Positions 40,911-52,726 of a DNA stretch of 64,000 nucleotides are shown here, one piece after another. Each line of letters begins with the position of its first letter. The first letter of the stretch is position 1. The position numbers and the translations under genes were made by a program. Origin of the DNA: Methylorubrum populi (GTDB lineage Bacteria > Pseudomonadota > Alphaproteobacteria > Rhizobiales > Beijerinckiaceae); NCBI RefSeq assembly GCF_002355515.1, contig NZ_AP014809.1, positions 2,566,501-2,630,500 of the forward strand, in the 5' to 3' direction. Under the pieces are notes generated by a model. The model saw only the letters and a list, made by a program, of their open reading frames with translations, was not told where the DNA came from and searched no databases.

Positions 40911-42938
40911 CTACGGCGCCGGAACCTCGACGTGCTGGCCGTCGAGCACCGCGTCGGTGCTCGGGAGGCTGTCGGCGGCGGCCTCGGCCCGGCGGCGGTC
41001 CGGGGAGGTCGCCTCCTCGACGAAGGCGGCGAGCGCCGCGTCGAGGGGCAGCGTCGTGGTCTTCTGGCTGCCCAGCCGCCGCACCGAGACCGTGCGCTCC
41101 TCCGCCTCGCGGCGGCCGAGCGCCAGCAGCACCGGCACCTTGGCCAGCGAGTGCTCGCGGACCTTGTAGTTGATCTTTTCGTTGCGCAGGTCGCCCTCGA
41201 CCCGAAGGCCGGCCCGCTCCAGGACGCGGATCACGTCTCGGGCGTAATCGTCGGCGTCGCTGGTGATCGTCGCCACCACCACCTGCACCGGCGCGAGCCA
41301 GAGCGGGAAGTGCCCGGCGAAATGCTCGATCAGGATGCCGGTGAAGCGCTCCATCGAGCCGCAGATGGCGCGGTGGATCATCACCGGCGGCTTCTTCTGG
41401 CTGTCGGCGTCGATGTAGCTCGCGTCGAACCGCTCCGGCAGGTTGAAGTCCACCTGCGTCGTGCCGCACTGCCAGTCGCGGCCGATGGCGTCGCGCAGCA
41501 CGTACTCGAATTTCGGCCCGTAGAACGCGCCCTCGCCGGGATTGACCGCGGTCTTGATCCGGCCGCCGGACTGCTCCTCGATCTGCGCCAGCACCCGCGT
41601 CATCACGGCTTCGGCGTGGTCCCACAGGGCATCCGAGCCGACGCGCTTCTCGGGGCGCGTCGAGAGCTTCACCAGGATCTCGTCGAAGCCGAAATCGGCG
41701 TAGGTCGAAAGGATCAGGTCGTTGATCTTCAGGCACTCGGCGGCGAGCTGGTCCTCGGTGCAGAAGATGTGCGCGTCGTCCTGGGTGAAGCCGCGCACCC
41801 GCATCAGGCCGTGCATGGCGCCGGACGGCTCGTAGCGGTGGACCACGCCGAACTCGGCCATGCGCAGGGGCAGGTCGCGGTAGGATTTCAGCCCGTGCTT
41901 GAAGATCTGCACGTGGCCGGGGCAGTTCATCGGCTTGAGGGCGAACCAGCGCTTGTCCTCAGCCTCCTCGCCGGCGGATTGGGCCGCGAACATGTTCTCG
42001 CGGTACCAGCCCCAGTGGCCTGAGGTTTCCCAAAGCGACTTGTCGAGGATCTGCGGGGCGTTCACCTCGGCGTAGTCGCCCTTCAGGCGGCGGCGCATAT
42101 AGGCGATGAGTTCCTGGAAGATCGTCCAGCCCTTGGCGTGCCAGAACACGACGCCCGGCCCCTCCTCCTGGAAGTGGAAAAGGTCCATCTCCTTGCCCAG
42201 GCGCCGGTGGTCGCGGCGCTCCGCTTCCTCCAGCCGGTGCAGGTAGGCGTCGAGGTCTCCTTGCGAGGCCCAGGCCGTGCCGTAGATGCGCGTCAGCATC
42301 GGGTTGTTGGCATCACCCCGCCAGTAGGCGCCCGCCACCTTCATCAGCTTGAAGGCGGTGCCGACCTTGCCCGTCGAGGTCATGTGCGGGCCGCGGCAGA
42401 GATCGAACCACTCGCCCTGGCGGTAGATCTTCAGATCCTCGCCGGCCGGAATCGCGTCGACCAGCTCGACCTTGTAAGTCTCGCCCCTCTCGGCGAAGAG
42501 CTTTTTGACGTCGTCGCGCTTCCAGACCTCCTTGGTGAAGGGCGCGTCGCGCGCGATGATTTCGCGCATCTTCGCTTCGATCTTCGGGAAATCCTCGGGC
42601 GTGAACGGCTCGTCCTTGGCGAAGTCGTAGTAGAAGCCGTTCTCGATCACGGGGCCGATCGTCACCTGCGTGCCGGGCCACAGCGCCTGCACCGCCTCCG
42701 CCAGCACGTGGGCGCAATCGTGGCGGATCAGCTCCAGCGCCCGCGCGTCGTCGCGCGCAATGAATTCGATCGCGGCGTCGTGCTCGATCGTGTCGTCGAG
42801 GTCGCGCACCGTGCCGTCGAGCGCCATGGCGACCGTGCGCTTGGCGAGCGACTTGGCGATGCCCTCCACCACGGTCCGGCCGGTCACCGCGGCGTCGTAC
42901 GCGCGGGTGTTGCCGTCGGGGAAGGTCAGGATGGGCAT
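40911..42938 (-). CDS. thrS: Threonyl-tRNA synthetase
   Basis: A 675-residue class II synthetase that charges tRNA-Thr. Domains in order: TGS (residues 1-62), the editing domain with [10 protein letters not shown] (HxxxH motif) and [10 protein letters not shown], the catalytic core with the zinc ligand in [10 protein letters not shown], motif 2 [26 protein letters not shown], motif 3 near [15 protein letters not shown], and an anticodon-binding C-terminus ([17 protein letters not shown]). Full length and standard. The ATG at 42938 is clear. It stands alone; about 220 bases upstream hold no gene. Confidence 0.98.
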   Translation of the reverse strand: MPILTFPDGNTRAYDAAVTGRTVVEGIAKSLAKRTVAMALDGTVRDLDDTIEHDAAIEFIARDDARALELIRHDCAHVLAEAVQALWPGTQVTIGPVIENGFYYDFAKDEPFTPEDFPKIEAKMREIIARDAPFTKEVWKRDDVKKLFAERGETYKVELVDAIPAGEDLKIYRQGEWFDLCRGPHMTSTGKVGTAFKLMKVAGAYWRGDANNPMLTRIYGTAWASQGDLDAYLHRLEEAERRDHRRLGKEMDLFHFQEEGPGVVFWHAKGWTIFQELIAYMRRRLKGDYAEVNAPQILDKSLWETSGHWGWYRENMFAAQSAGEEAEDKRWFALKPMNCPGHVQIFKHGLKSYRDLPLRMAEFGVVHRYEPSGAMHGLMRVRGFTQDDAHIFCTEDQLAAECLKINDLILSTYADFGFDEILVKLSTRPEKRVGSDALWDHAEAVMTRVLAQIEEQSGGRIKTAVNPGEGAFYGPKFEYVLRDAIGRDWQCGTTQVDFNLPERFDASYIDADSQKKPPVMIHRAICGSMERFTGILIEHFAGHFPLWLAPVQVVVATITSDADDYARDVIRVLERAGLRVEGDLRNEKINYKVREHSLAKVPVLLALGRREAEERTVSVRRLGSQKTTTLPLDAALAAFVEEATSPDRRRAEAAADSLPSTDAVLDGQHVEVPAP

Positions 42939-43088
42939 GATGGGACCGTGATTTTTGTAGGCTGCGCCCCGCGAAAGGGGGACGGCGGGTTTTCGGGAGG
43001 CGGGCGGGTGAAGTCAATGCTGATTGACCGCGCCGCGGAATGCAGCAGCCCTTCGAGGCTGTCTGAGGTGGATCTGCCAAGCGCGTCG

Positions 43089-43118
43089 CTCCTCATGCCG
43101 CGCAGCAGCCCAGCATGA
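43089..43118. other. Inverted repeat between thrS and the 43157 gene
   Basis: Perfect 8-base arms CCTCATGC (43089-43096) and GCATGAGG (43111-43118) with a 14-base loop lie 39 bases past the stop of the upstream minus-strand gene and about 150 bases before thrS. No T tract. It may be a weak transcription end or an RNA structure in the thrS leader. Confidence 0.35.
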
Positions 43119-43156
43119 GGATGGTCGGGGGGCTGCAACCGATAGGCCGGCTGACG

Positions 43157-43915
43157 CTAAAGGTCGTCCGGCCCCCAGCCGAGGCGCAGTGCGATCGCCC
43201 GCGCTTCGGCATTCTCGACGAACAGCACCAGCCCGGCCCCGCCATCGGCCGCGACCCGGAAGCGGCGCGTCTCCCCGGCCGGCCGGCACGCATCGAGCCG
43301 TTCGAGCAGGCTCCAATCGAAGTTCTTGTCGGCGGGGAAGGTGAGGGACGGGATCGGCGGCTGCGTCTCGAACGCGACGCGGAAGCCGTGCCCGTAGGGG
43401 CCGAGGCCCGGAACGCGGGACACGGTGACGCCGCCGGTCCAGACTCCGGCCAGATCGATCAGCCGGGTGAACAGCGCGCGGTAGGTCTCCTCGTCGGCGC
43501 CGTCGTAGCAGTGATCTTCGAAGATCGCCGCGTTGGCGAATTCGTCCTCGATCGCGTCGGCGAGGGCGCGATAGCTCCACAGGATGTCGATCGAGAGCGC
43601 GTCCGAGCTTCGCTCCGTCAGCGGCAGGGTCTCGTTGCCGTCGCCCACGGCGAACTCGGAATGCTCCGCCATCGCCCGCGCTACTGCGCGCCGGTCCATC
43701 CCTTCGTAGTGGGGCCCGAGCCGGAGGCCGGCCGCGATCAAGCCGTTCAGGGCCGCCTCGACGGCGTCGATCTCCGCCTCGCTGCGCTGTCGCGGCGGCT
43801 GCGGTTTCGGCTCCCAGGCCGGCACGGGGGGCGGAGGCGGTTCCGGCTCCCAAACAGCCACGGGCAGCGGGGGTGGGCGGTCCTGGCCGAGCAGGCGGCG
43901 GAGCCAAGCGATCAT
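43157..43915 (-). CDS. Conserved hypothetical protein with proline-rich N-terminus
   Basis: A 252-residue soluble protein. A short basic/amphipathic head (MIAWLRRLLG) and a Pro-rich linker with a repeated W-E-P motif (VWEPEPPPPPVPAWEPKPQPP) precede a folded region from about residue 45. That region contains DRRAVARAMAEHSEFAVGDGNETLPLTERSSD and a C-terminal FADKNFDWSLLERLDACRP-like segment. I do not recognise the family. Its ATG overlaps the stop of the ROK gene by four bases, so it is the last gene of dctA-ROK-this. Confidence 0.65.
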   Translation of the reverse strand: MIAWLRRLLGQDRPPPLPVAVWEPEPPPPPVPAWEPKPQPPRQRSEAEIDAVEAALNGLIAAGLRLGPHYEGMDRRAVARAMAEHSEFAVGDGNETLPLTERSSDALSIDILWSYRALADAIEDEFANAAIFEDHCYDGADEETYRALFTRLIDLAGVWTGGVTVSRVPGLGPYGHGFRVAFETQPPIPSLTFPADKNFDWSLLERLDACRPAGETRRFRVAADGGAGLVLFVENAEARAIALRLGWGPDDL

Positions 43916-44829
43916 GTCGTTCCCCAGAGCCAAGCCGCACCGCGCACGCCCGACGCGTCGCCGTGCCGGCTCGCCCGCACCGGCGTGTCGAAGGCGTCGG
44001 AGAAGACGTGCGGCGCGATGGCCTCCGGCAAAGATGCGGCGAGTCCTTCGACCCGGGAGAGGCCGCCGCCGAGCACGATCACGTCGGGATCGAGGATGTT
44101 GACCACGTGGGCGATGCCGCGCCCGAGCCGGTCGCGATGGCGCGCCATCGCCGCGGTCGCCGCCGCATCCCCGGCTCGCGACAGGGCGACGATCGCCTCG
44201 CCGGAGGCTGCTTCGCCGGTGCATCGGAGGAAATCGGCGGCGAGGCCGGGTCCCGAGAGCCAGGTCTCGATGCAGCCGTGGCGGCCGCAATAGCAGGCGG
44301 GGCCGGGGCGCTCGTCGTCGCGGGTCGAGGGGAGGGGATTGTGGCCCCATTCCCCGGCGATGGCGTTGCGGCCTGTCAGTGCCTGCCCCCGCAGGGCGAT
44401 CCCGGAGCCGACGCCGGTGCCGAGGATGATCGCCCAGACAAGGGTCTCACCTGCACCGGCCCCGTCCACCGCCTCCGAGACGGCGAGGCAGTTGGCGTCA
44501 TTCTCGACCCGCACCGGGCGGCCGAGCCGGGCGGCGAGATCCTCCGCGAACGGCCGGCCGTTCAGCCAGACCGAGTTGGCGTTCTTGATCAGGCCCGTGG
44601 CGCGGGAGACCGCGCCGGGCATGCCGACGCCGACGCTCGCCTCCCTCGTGCCGGCCTGCCGCTCCAGCGCGGCGACGAGGCCGGCGATGGCGTCGAGGGT
44701 TCCGGCATAGTCGCCCCGCGGGGTCGGCACGCGGACTTCCGCGCGCGTCGCCCCCTCGGCGTCGAGGGCGATCCCGGCGATCTTGGTGCCGCCGAGATCG
44801 ATCCCGATCCGCAACCGCTCGGAAGCCAA
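43912..44829 (-). CDS. ROK family sugar kinase (fructokinase/glucokinase-like)
   Basis: A 305-residue ATP-dependent sugar kinase of the ROK family. The phosphate-1 motif is GIDLGGTKIAG at the N-terminus, VENDANCLAVSEA holds the catalytic region, GTGVGSGI the second phosphate loop, EWGHNPLP the sugar-binding EWGH, and CYCGRHGCIETWLSG the Zn-binding CxCGxxGCxE. The likely start is TTG at 44829, 7 bases past dctA; no ATG suits. No DNA-binding domain is fused, so it is an enzyme, not a repressor. Fructose or glucose is likely but not proven. Confidence 0.87.
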   Translation of the reverse strand: MASERLRIGIDLGGTKIAGIALDAEGATRAEVRVPTPRGDYAGTLDAIAGLVAALERQAGTREASVGVGMPGAVSRATGLIKNANSVWLNGRPFAEDLAARLGRPVRVENDANCLAVSEAVDGAGAGETLVWAIILGTGVGSGIALRGQALTGRNAIAGEWGHNPLPSTRDDERPGPACYCGRHGCIETWLSGPGLAADFLRCTGEAASGEAIVALSRAGDAAATAAMARHRDRLGRGIAHVVNILDPDVIVLGGGLSRVEGLAASLPEAIAPHVFSDAFDTPVRASRHGDASGVRGAAWLWGTT

Positions 44830-44836
44830 GGCGGAT

Positions 44837-46225
<1,389 letters not shown>

Positions 46226-46722
46226 GTTTCCTCACCGATACCGTGTCGCGCGGCCTCGCCCGGGCGGCTTTGCGCGGACGCTAGTCTGTTTAGTTTCAGT
46301 GCTCAATCGCACCTCGGTAGTCGGCGTCGCCTTTGTAACTGACGACACCTTGGGCTCACCGGCGCGGCCTCGCGCCCCGTCGGATCCCGTTTGCGCGCGG
46401 CTGATGGCAAGGAAGCGGTGGCTGTGCAAGGGCCTGGCGCCCCGATGCCGCAGTTCAAGGGTGGATTAAGCCGGTGTGTGGGACGTGGGGCCCGCGCCCG
46501 GCTGCCTCTCCCGCGATCGTTCCGACCCGCGTCGTTGGCCCTTCCCCTCGGTCGGGGAGCGCTCTAGAAGCACAGCATGTTCGGCCTCATCCCCAGCGCG
46601 ACGCGAATTACGGGCCCGGCCTCCGCGTAAGGCGCCGCCCCTGCGGCCGCCCCGGATGCCGGGTGAAGCCCTCCGCCCGTTCCCCTATCGCCGTCCCCCG
46701 CGACGAGAACTCTGCCGAACCC
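46226..46722. other. Divergent intergenic region between dctA and ileS
   Basis: These 497 bases should hold two divergent promoters. I see no credible gene. A part near dctA (46275-46310) is less GC-rich. I looked for a sigma-54 site upstream of dctA and did not find a GG-N10-GC pair with flanking consensus. No T-box or other leader motif is recognised upstream of ileS. Confidence 0.4.
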
Positions 46723-49698
46723 ATGAGCGACCAGACCAACGCCGCCCCCGCGGCCGCCCGCGACTATTCGCGGACCCTGTTTCTCCCGAAGACGGACTTT
46801 CCCATGCGCGCGGGGCTTCCGACCCGCGAGCCGCTCCTGCTGGAGCGCTGGAAGGACATCGACCTCTACGGGAAGATCCGCGCCGCCGCGAAGGGGCGCC
46901 CGCGCTTCGTGCTGCATGACGGGCCGCCCTACGCCAACGGCAACATCCACATCGGCCACGCGCTCAACAAGATCCTCAAGGACGTCGTCGTCCGCTCGCA
47001 GGGGGCGCTGGGCCGCGACGCGAACTACGTTCCGGGCTGGGACTGTCACGGCCTGCCGATCGAGTGGAAGATCGAGGAGCAGTACCGCGCCAAGGGCAAG
47101 AACAAGGACGAGGTGCCGGTGCTGGAGTTCCGCCAGCAATGCCGGGCCTTCGCCGCGGAGTGGCTGAACATCCAGCGGGACGAGTTCAAGCGGCTCGGCG
47201 TCACCGGCGACTGGGATCATCCCTACTCGACCATGGCCTATGCCGCCGAGGCGCGCATCGCCTCGGAGCTGATGAAGTTCGCGGTGAGCGGCCAGCTCTA
47301 TCGCGGCTCGAAGCCGGTGATGTGGTCGGTGGTGGAGAAGACCGCGCTGGCCGAGGCCGAGGTCGAGTACGAGGAGCATGTCAGCGACACGGTGTTCGTG
47401 GCGTTCCCGATCCGGGAGGGAGCCGCCCCCGAGCTGGACGGTGCCCGCGTCGTGATCTGGACGACCACGCCCTGGACCTTGCCGGCCAACCGCGCCGTCG
47501 CCTACTCGAAGCGCGTCGCCTACGGGCTCTACCGCGTCACGGAAGCGGCCGAGGACAACTGGGCCAAGGTCGGCGATCGCTACATCCTTGCCGATGCGCT
47601 GGCCGAGGGCGTGTTCAAGGCCGCCCGCGTCGAGGCCTACGAGCGCGTGGCCGACGTGTCGGCGGCGCGCCTGGCCGGTCTCACCTTGTCCCACCCGCTG
47701 CACGCCTTCGATCCCGGCTACGGCTTCCCCGTGCCGATGCTCGACGGCGAGCACGTCACCGACGAGGCCGGCACCGGCTTCGTCCATACGGCGCCGAGCC
47801 ACGGCCGCGAGGACTTCGAGGTGTGGATGGCCCATGGCCGCCGCCTGACTGAGGCCGGCATCGACACCCGCATCCCCTACACCGTCGATGCCGACGGCAT
47901 GCTGACGGGGGAGGCGCCGGGCTTCACCGGCCGCTTCGTCTTCACCGCCAAGGGCGAGAAGGGCGACGCCAACAAGGCGCTCATCGCCGCGCTGACCGAG
48001 ACCGGCGCGCTGGTCGCCCGCGGGGTGCTGCGCCACCAGTACCCGCATTCCTGGCGCTCGAAGAAGCCGGTGCTGTTCCGCAACACGCCGCAATGGTTCA
48101 TCGCCATGGACCGGCCTGTGGACTCGCTCGGCAACCGGACCCTGCGCGAGACGGCGCTCCACGCCATCGAGGAGACGCAATGGGTTCCGCCGCAGGGCAA
48201 GAACCGCATCAACGGCATGGTCTCGGGGAGGCCCGACTGGGTGGTCTCGCGCCAGCGCGCCTGGGGCGTGCCGATCACCGTCTTCGTCGAGCGCGAGACC
48301 GGGAAGGTGCTGCGCGACGAGAGGGTCAATGCCCGCATCGCCGAGGCCTTTGCCGCCGAGGGGGCGGATGCTTGGTTTGCGGAAGGCGCCGCCGAGCGTT
48401 TCCTCGCGCCCGAGCACGATCCGGCGCAATACGAGAAGGTGACGGACGTCCTCGACGTCTGGTTCGATTCAGGCTCGACGCACGCCTTCGTGCTCGATGA
48501 CCCGGAGGCCTTCCCCGGTCTCGCCGGCATCCGCCGCGCGGTCGAGGGCGGGCCCGATACGGTGATGTATCTGGAGGGCTCCGACCAGCATCGCGGCTGG
48601 TTCCAGTCCTCGCTGCTGGAATCCTGCGGCACGCGGGGCTTTGCCCCCTACGACGTGGTGCTGACCCACGGCTTCGTTCTCGACGCCAAGGGCGAGAAGA
48701 TGTCGAAGTCGCGCGGCAACGTCGTCGCGCCGCAGAACGTCATCAAGGAATCGGGTGCCGACATCCTGCGCCTGTGGGTCGCGGCGGCCGATTATTCGGA
48801 CGATCTGCGCATCGGCCCGGAGATCGTCAAAACCTTCGCCGAGACCTACCGCAAGCTGCGCAATTCGCTGCGCTGGATGCTCGGCTCGCTCGCCCACCGC
48901 GTGCCCGGCGACGACGTGCCCTTCACCGAGATGCCGGAGCTTGAGCGCTTCATCCTGCATCGCCTCGCCCAGCTCGACGGCGAGATCCGCGAGGCCTACG
49001 CGACCTTCGACACCAAGCGGATCGTGGCGCTCCTCAACGGCTTCATGACCGGCGACCTCTCGGCCTTCTACTTCGACGTGCGCAAGGACGCGCTCTACTG
49101 CGATCCGATCTCCTCGGTGACCCGCCGCGCCGCGCTGCAGGTGATCGACGAGGCGTTCCGCCGGGTCACGATCTGGCTCGCCCCCGTCCTCGCCTTCACC
49201 GCCGAGGAGGCGTGGCTCGATCGGTACCCGTCGCAGGACGGCTCGGTGCATCTCCAGACCCTGCCGGAGACGCCCGCCACGTGGCGCGACGACGCGCTCG
49301 CCGCCCGCTGGCAGAAGATCCGCAAGGTCCGCCGCGTCGTCACCGGCGCGCTCGAGATCGAGCGGGCCGCCAAGCGCATCGGCGCGAGCCTCGAGGCGGC
49401 CCCGGCCGTCTACGTCGCCGACGCCGATCTGCTCGGTGCCCTCGACGGCGTGGACTTCGCCGATATCTGCATCACCTCCGCGATCACGGTGCGTGCCGGC
49501 GAGGGCCCGGTCGAGGCCTTCCGCCTCGACGATGTGAAGGGCGTGGCGGTGGTGCCCGAGCGCGCCGCGGGCAGCAAATGCGCCCGCTCCTGGCGGGTCA
49601 CGCCCGAGGTCGGCAGCGATCCGGATTATCCGGACGTGACGCCCCGCGACGCGAAGGCCCTGCGGGAATGGGACGCCGCCCATCCGGGGGCGGCGTGA
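46723..49698 (+). CDS. ileS: Isoleucyl-tRNA synthetase
   Basis: A 991-residue class I synthetase. The signatures are NIHIGHAL (HIGH box), [10 protein letters not shown], the editing domain with [14 protein letters not shown], and KMSKSRGN (KMSKS). The C-terminal zinc ribbon of bacterial IleS is degenerate: only the first cysteine remains (GSKCARSW) and the second pair is missing. The ATG at 46723 gives the usual [20 protein letters not shown] start. Its stop overlaps the GTG of lspA, a conserved ileS-lspA coupling. Confidence 0.97.
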   Translation: MSDQTNAAPAAARDYSRTLFLPKTDFPMRAGLPTREPLLLERWKDIDLYGKIRAAAKGRPRFVLHDGPPYANGNIHIGHALNKILKDVVVRSQGALGRDANYVPGWDCHGLPIEWKIEEQYRAKGKNKDEVPVLEFRQQCRAFAAEWLNIQRDEFKRLGVTGDWDHPYSTMAYAAEARIASELMKFAVSGQLYRGSKPVMWSVVEKTALAEAEVEYEEHVSDTVFVAFPIREGAAPELDGARVVIWTTTPWTLPANRAVAYSKRVAYGLYRVTEAAEDNWAKVGDRYILADALAEGVFKAARVEAYERVADVSAARLAGLTLSHPLHAFDPGYGFPVPMLDGEHVTDEAGTGFVHTAPSHGREDFEVWMAHGRRLTEAGIDTRIPYTVDADGMLTGEAPGFTGRFVFTAKGEKGDANKALIAALTETGALVARGVLRHQYPHSWRSKKPVLFRNTPQWFIAMDRPVDSLGNRTLRETALHAIEETQWVPPQGKNRINGMVSGRPDWVVSRQRAWGVPITVFVERETGKVLRDERVNARIAEAFAAEGADAWFAEGAAERFLAPEHDPAQYEKVTDVLDVWFDSGSTHAFVLDDPEAFPGLAGIRRAVEGGPDTVMYLEGSDQHRGWFQSSLLESCGTRGFAPYDVVLTHGFVLDAKGEKMSKSRGNVVAPQNVIKESGADILRLWVAAADYSDDLRIGPEIVKTFAETYRKLRNSLRWMLGSLAHRVPGDDVPFTEMPELERFILHRLAQLDGEIREAYATFDTKRIVALLNGFMTGDLSAFYFDVRKDALYCDPISSVTRRAALQVIDEAFRRVTIWLAPVLAFTAEEAWLDRYPSQDGSVHLQTLPETPATWRDDALAARWQKIRKVRRVVTGALEIERAAKRIGASLEAAPAVYVADADLLGALDGVDFADICITSAITVRAGEGPVEAFRLDDVKGVAVVPERAAGSKCARSWRVTPEVGSDPDYPDVTPRDAKALREWDAAHPGAA

Positions 49699-50210
49699 GC
49701 CCCGTTCGCGCCGGCCTGATCGCGGCCCTGGCCACGCTGGTCCTCGATCAGGCCTCCAAGCTCTGGCTCTATTTCGGCACCGACCTCGTGATGACGCAGC
49801 CCTGGCGGCTGGCGCCGTTCGCGGACTTCGTCGTGGTGTGGAACCGGGGGGTCTCCTACGGCCTGTTCCAGCAGGACGGCGGGTTGGGGCGCTGGTTGCT
49901 CGTCGGTGTCTCGCTCGTCGCCGCGATCGGTCTGTCGGTGTGGATGCGCCGGGCCGGCTCGCGGCTGCTCGCCGTCGCCCTCGGCCTCATCGTCGGCGGC
50001 GCGCTCGGCAACGCCATCGACCGGGCGGCCTACGGCGCCGTGTTCGACTTCGTTCACCTGCATGCCGGGACGTGGTCCTGGTACGTGTTCAACGTGGCGG
50101 ATGGGGCCATCGTCGCGGGCGTCATCGGCCTGCTCCTCGACAGCCTGCGGCCCGCCGGACGCGACCCGCACGCGGACGTCTCGGAGAACGGCAGTCATCC
50201 CCAGGCGTGA
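49695..50210 (+). CDS. lspA: Lipoprotein signal peptidase (signal peptidase II)
   Basis: A 171-residue inner-membrane aspartic protease that cleaves lipoprotein signal peptides. Four hydrophobic helices are visible. The conserved boxes are DQASKLWL (18-25), [11 protein letters not shown] (48-58), GNAIDR with the catalytic D109, and FNVADGAI with D136. It starts at GTG 49695 within the end of ileS. One possible substrate in this window is the envC product if its LLAC repeats act as lipoboxes. Confidence 0.96.
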   Translation: MSPVRAGLIAALATLVLDQASKLWLYFGTDLVMTQPWRLAPFADFVVVWNRGVSYGLFQQDGGLGRWLLVGVSLVAAIGLSVWMRRAGSRLLAVALGLIVGGALGNAIDRAAYGAVFDFVHLHAGTWSWYVFNVADGAIVAGVIGLLLDSLRPAGRDPHADVSENGSHPQA

Positions 50211-50376
50211 CGCGAAGTTCATCCCGGCTGCGTCAAGGCGCCATACCTTCGCCCGAAACCCGGCTCACCTCGATCCGGAAGGTCTCGGTACGCGATTCAA
50301 GCCGAATCGCCCTACGGCTGACTGCCCCGGTTGAAAAGCGGGCGGAGCCGGTCCTTGAAACCTTGGGGAAGATGGC

Positions 50377-51081
50377 ATGAACGGGCGGCGCAGCGTCTCG
50401 CGGGCTTTCGGATCGATCCGTCCCTTTGCCTTGAGTGCGGTCTTGGGCGCGGCCCTGCTGCCCGGCCTCGCCACCGGCGCGGCCCGCGCCGAGGGTGAGT
50501 TCATGCGCGACACGCTGAGCAATCTCGGCCTGATCGAGCCGGACCGCCCGGCCATCACCTATCGCGAGCGCGCTCCGCTCGCCATGCCGCCGAAGCTCGG
50601 CGGCAAGGAAGACCTGACCGCCGGCCTCCCCGTGCCCCGGGCGCGCCAAGCCGATCCGTCCTGGCCCAAGGATCCCGAATTGATCCAGCGCGAGCGGGCT
50701 GCCGTCGAGGCGAAGAAGCCGATCGTGCGCGGCGCGCAGGGCCGCATGAACGACAACAACGAGACGCTCTCGGTCTACGAGATGGAGGCCGGCCGCCGCG
50801 CGGGCGCCGGCGCCCTCACCGGGCCGGCCAACACCCCCGGCGAGGGCGACACCCGCACCTCGACCTGGCTCAACCCGTTCGAGCTCCTCAAGGGCACCCC
50901 CGACAAGACCGAGCCGTCTCTGGTCGAGCCCGACCGTGATGCGCTGACCGATCCGCCCACCGGCTACCGCAAGGCACCGGTCAAGGTCGCCAAGCCGCAG
51001 GGCGGCCCGGTCGGCGGTCCGATCAGCGACCGCGACGAGGCCGACCCGCGTGCCTATATGAGAAATCCGTCCGCTCGCTGA
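50377..51081 (+). CDS. Exported hypothetical protein, weakly DUF3035-like
   Basis: A 234-residue protein with a signal sequence (FALSAVLGAALLPGLATGAARA) and a mostly disordered, charged mature part. The stretch TYRERAPLAMPPKLGG followed by GLPVPRARQADPSWP weakly recalls the RAPL-PP motif of DUF3035 proteins. In other alphaproteobacteria such a small exported protein sits between lspA and the M16 peptidases, as here. No cysteine lipobox is present. Function unknown; an outer-membrane assembly link is only suggested by position. Confidence 0.6.
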   Translation: MNGRRSVSRAFGSIRPFALSAVLGAALLPGLATGAARAEGEFMRDTLSNLGLIEPDRPAITYRERAPLAMPPKLGGKEDLTAGLPVPRARQADPSWPKDPELIQRERAAVEAKKPIVRGAQGRMNDNNETLSVYEMEAGRRAGAGALTGPANTPGEGDTRTSTWLNPFELLKGTPDKTEPSLVEPDRDALTDPPTGYRKAPVKVAKPQGGPVGGPISDRDEADPRAYMRNPSAR

Positions 51082-51271
51082 GAGCGGGTCTTCGTGCGGC
51101 CCGGCTGACTCCGCCGGGCCGGCGAGCTCGTCGAGCATTCGGGCGGACCGTGACCGCGCGGACACGCCGCGCGGTACGGGATTTGCCATCGACATACGAT
51201 CTCGGGACAATGCCGGGATTCTTGGGACGGGAAGCGCGGAGGGCGGAAGGGCCCCCGCAAAGGACAGCAGG

Positions 51272-52654
51272 ATGCACCTCTACCGGAAGGCCATCGCGCC
51301 CGTGGGACCGCAGCGAGGCCTGAATCACGCCGGCCGCGTGGATGCCGCCCCGTTCGGGCGCTCCGAGGCCGGCGGCCCGGAGGTCTCCGCCTTCGTGCTC
51401 GACAACGGGCTCGACGTCGTGGTGGTGCCCGACCACCGGGCGCCGGTGGCGACCCACATGATCTGGTACCGCAACGGTTCCGCCGATGATCCGATCGGGC
51501 AGTCCGGCATCGCCCACTTCCTCGAACACCTGATGTTCAAGGGCACCGAGCGGCATCCGGCCGGCGCCTTCTCGAAGGCGGTCTCGTCGCTCGGCGGTCA
51601 GGAGAACGCCTTCACCAGCTACGACTACACCGCCTATTTCCAGCGCGTCGCCCGCGATCACCTCTCGACGATGATGAGTTTCGAGGCCGACCGCATGAGC
51701 GGCCTCGTCCTCGACGACGCCGTGGTGGCGCCCGAGCGCGATGTGGTGCTGGAGGAGCGCCGGATGCGGGTCGAGACCGACCCGTCGGCCCAGCTCTCCG
51801 AGGCGATGGCCGCCTCGCTGTTCGTGCATCATCCCTACGGCATCCCGATCATCGGCTGGATGCACGAGATCGAGGAACTGAACCGCACCCACGCCATCGA
51901 CTACTACAAGCGGTTCTACACCCCGGAGAATGCGATCCTGGTGGTGGCCGGCGACGTCACGCCCGACGAGGTGCGGCGGCTGGCCGAGGAGACCTATGGC
52001 CGGGTCGCCCCGCAGGGCGCGCGGCCGCTTCGGACCCGTCCGCGCGAGCCCGAGCCCCGGGCGATGCGCCGCATCGCGGTGGCCGACCCGAAGGTCGAGC
52101 AGCCGACCCTGCAGCGCCTCTATCTCACCCCCTCCTGCATGACCGCCCGCGACGGCGAGGGCCACGCCCTCGAACTGCTCGCCGAGGTGATCGGCGGCGG
52201 CGCGACCTCGTTCCTCTACCGCAAGCTGGTGCTGGAGATGGGCGTCGCGGTGAATGCCGGCGCCTGGTACATGGGCTCGGCCATCGACGACACGCGGTTC
52301 GCCGTCTACGCCGTGCCGGCCGAGGGCGTGACGCTCGAGGCGCTGGAGGAGCACATCGACCGCGTCCTGCGCCGCATCCCCGAGGCGCTCGATCCGGAGG
52401 CGATCGAACGGGCCAGGATCCGGCTCGTGGCCGAGACGGTCTACTCCTCCGACTCGCAGTCCTCTCTCGCCCGTATCTACGGCTCGGCGCTCGCCATCGG
52501 CGAGACCGTCGAGGAGGTGCGCGCCTGGCCGACCGAGATCGAGGCGGTGACCCGCGACCGGCTCGTGGCGGTGGCCGCCCGCTACCTCGTGCCCGCCCGC
52601 TCGGTCACCGGCTACCTTACCAAGGCCCGCGAGACGGACGTGGCGGTCGCCTGA
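51272..52654 (+). CDS. M16 family zinc metallopeptidase, catalytic subunit
   Basis: A 460-residue insulinase-type peptidase. It has the inverted zinc motif HFLEH (residues 82-86) and the third ligand glutamate about 76 residues later (VVLEERRMRVE), so it is probably active. The usual two-lobed M16 layout follows, with the second lobe from VEQPTLQRLYLTPS. There is no clear signal peptide at the ATG 51272, and the first 35 residues look poorly conserved, so a later start is possible. It is paired with the following non-catalytic M16 gene, as in the mitochondrial-processing-peptidase-like pairs of alphaproteobacteria. Confidence 0.92.
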   Translation: MHLYRKAIAPVGPQRGLNHAGRVDAAPFGRSEAGGPEVSAFVLDNGLDVVVVPDHRAPVATHMIWYRNGSADDPIGQSGIAHFLEHLMFKGTERHPAGAFSKAVSSLGGQENAFTSYDYTAYFQRVARDHLSTMMSFEADRMSGLVLDDAVVAPERDVVLEERRMRVETDPSAQLSEAMAASLFVHHPYGIPIIGWMHEIEELNRTHAIDYYKRFYTPENAILVVAGDVTPDEVRRLAEETYGRVAPQGARPLRTRPREPEPRAMRRIAVADPKVEQPTLQRLYLTPSCMTARDGEGHALELLAEVIGGGATSFLYRKLVLEMGVAVNAGAWYMGSAIDDTRFAVYAVPAEGVTLEALEEHIDRVLRRIPEALDPEAIERARIRLVAETVYSSDSQSSLARIYGSALAIGETVEEVRAWPTEIEAVTRDRLVAVAARYLVPARSVTGYLTKARETDVAVA

Positions 52655-52726
52655 CCTTCCTCGATTCTTCGCGCCGCCGGAGGGCCGGCGGCGCCGTTTG
52701 CGAAAAGACGCTTTAAGGAACTTCCG

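Noticed and set aside
42939..43156. Possible T-box or leader attenuator before thrS
   Set aside because: No T-box consensus, no terminator/antiterminator pair and no leader peptide with threonine codons; only one simple inverted repeat.
46434..46450. Possible sigma-54 promoter upstream of dctA
   Set aside because: A TTGCA is present on the minus strand but the required GG 10 bases before GC is not, so the -24/-12 pair fails.
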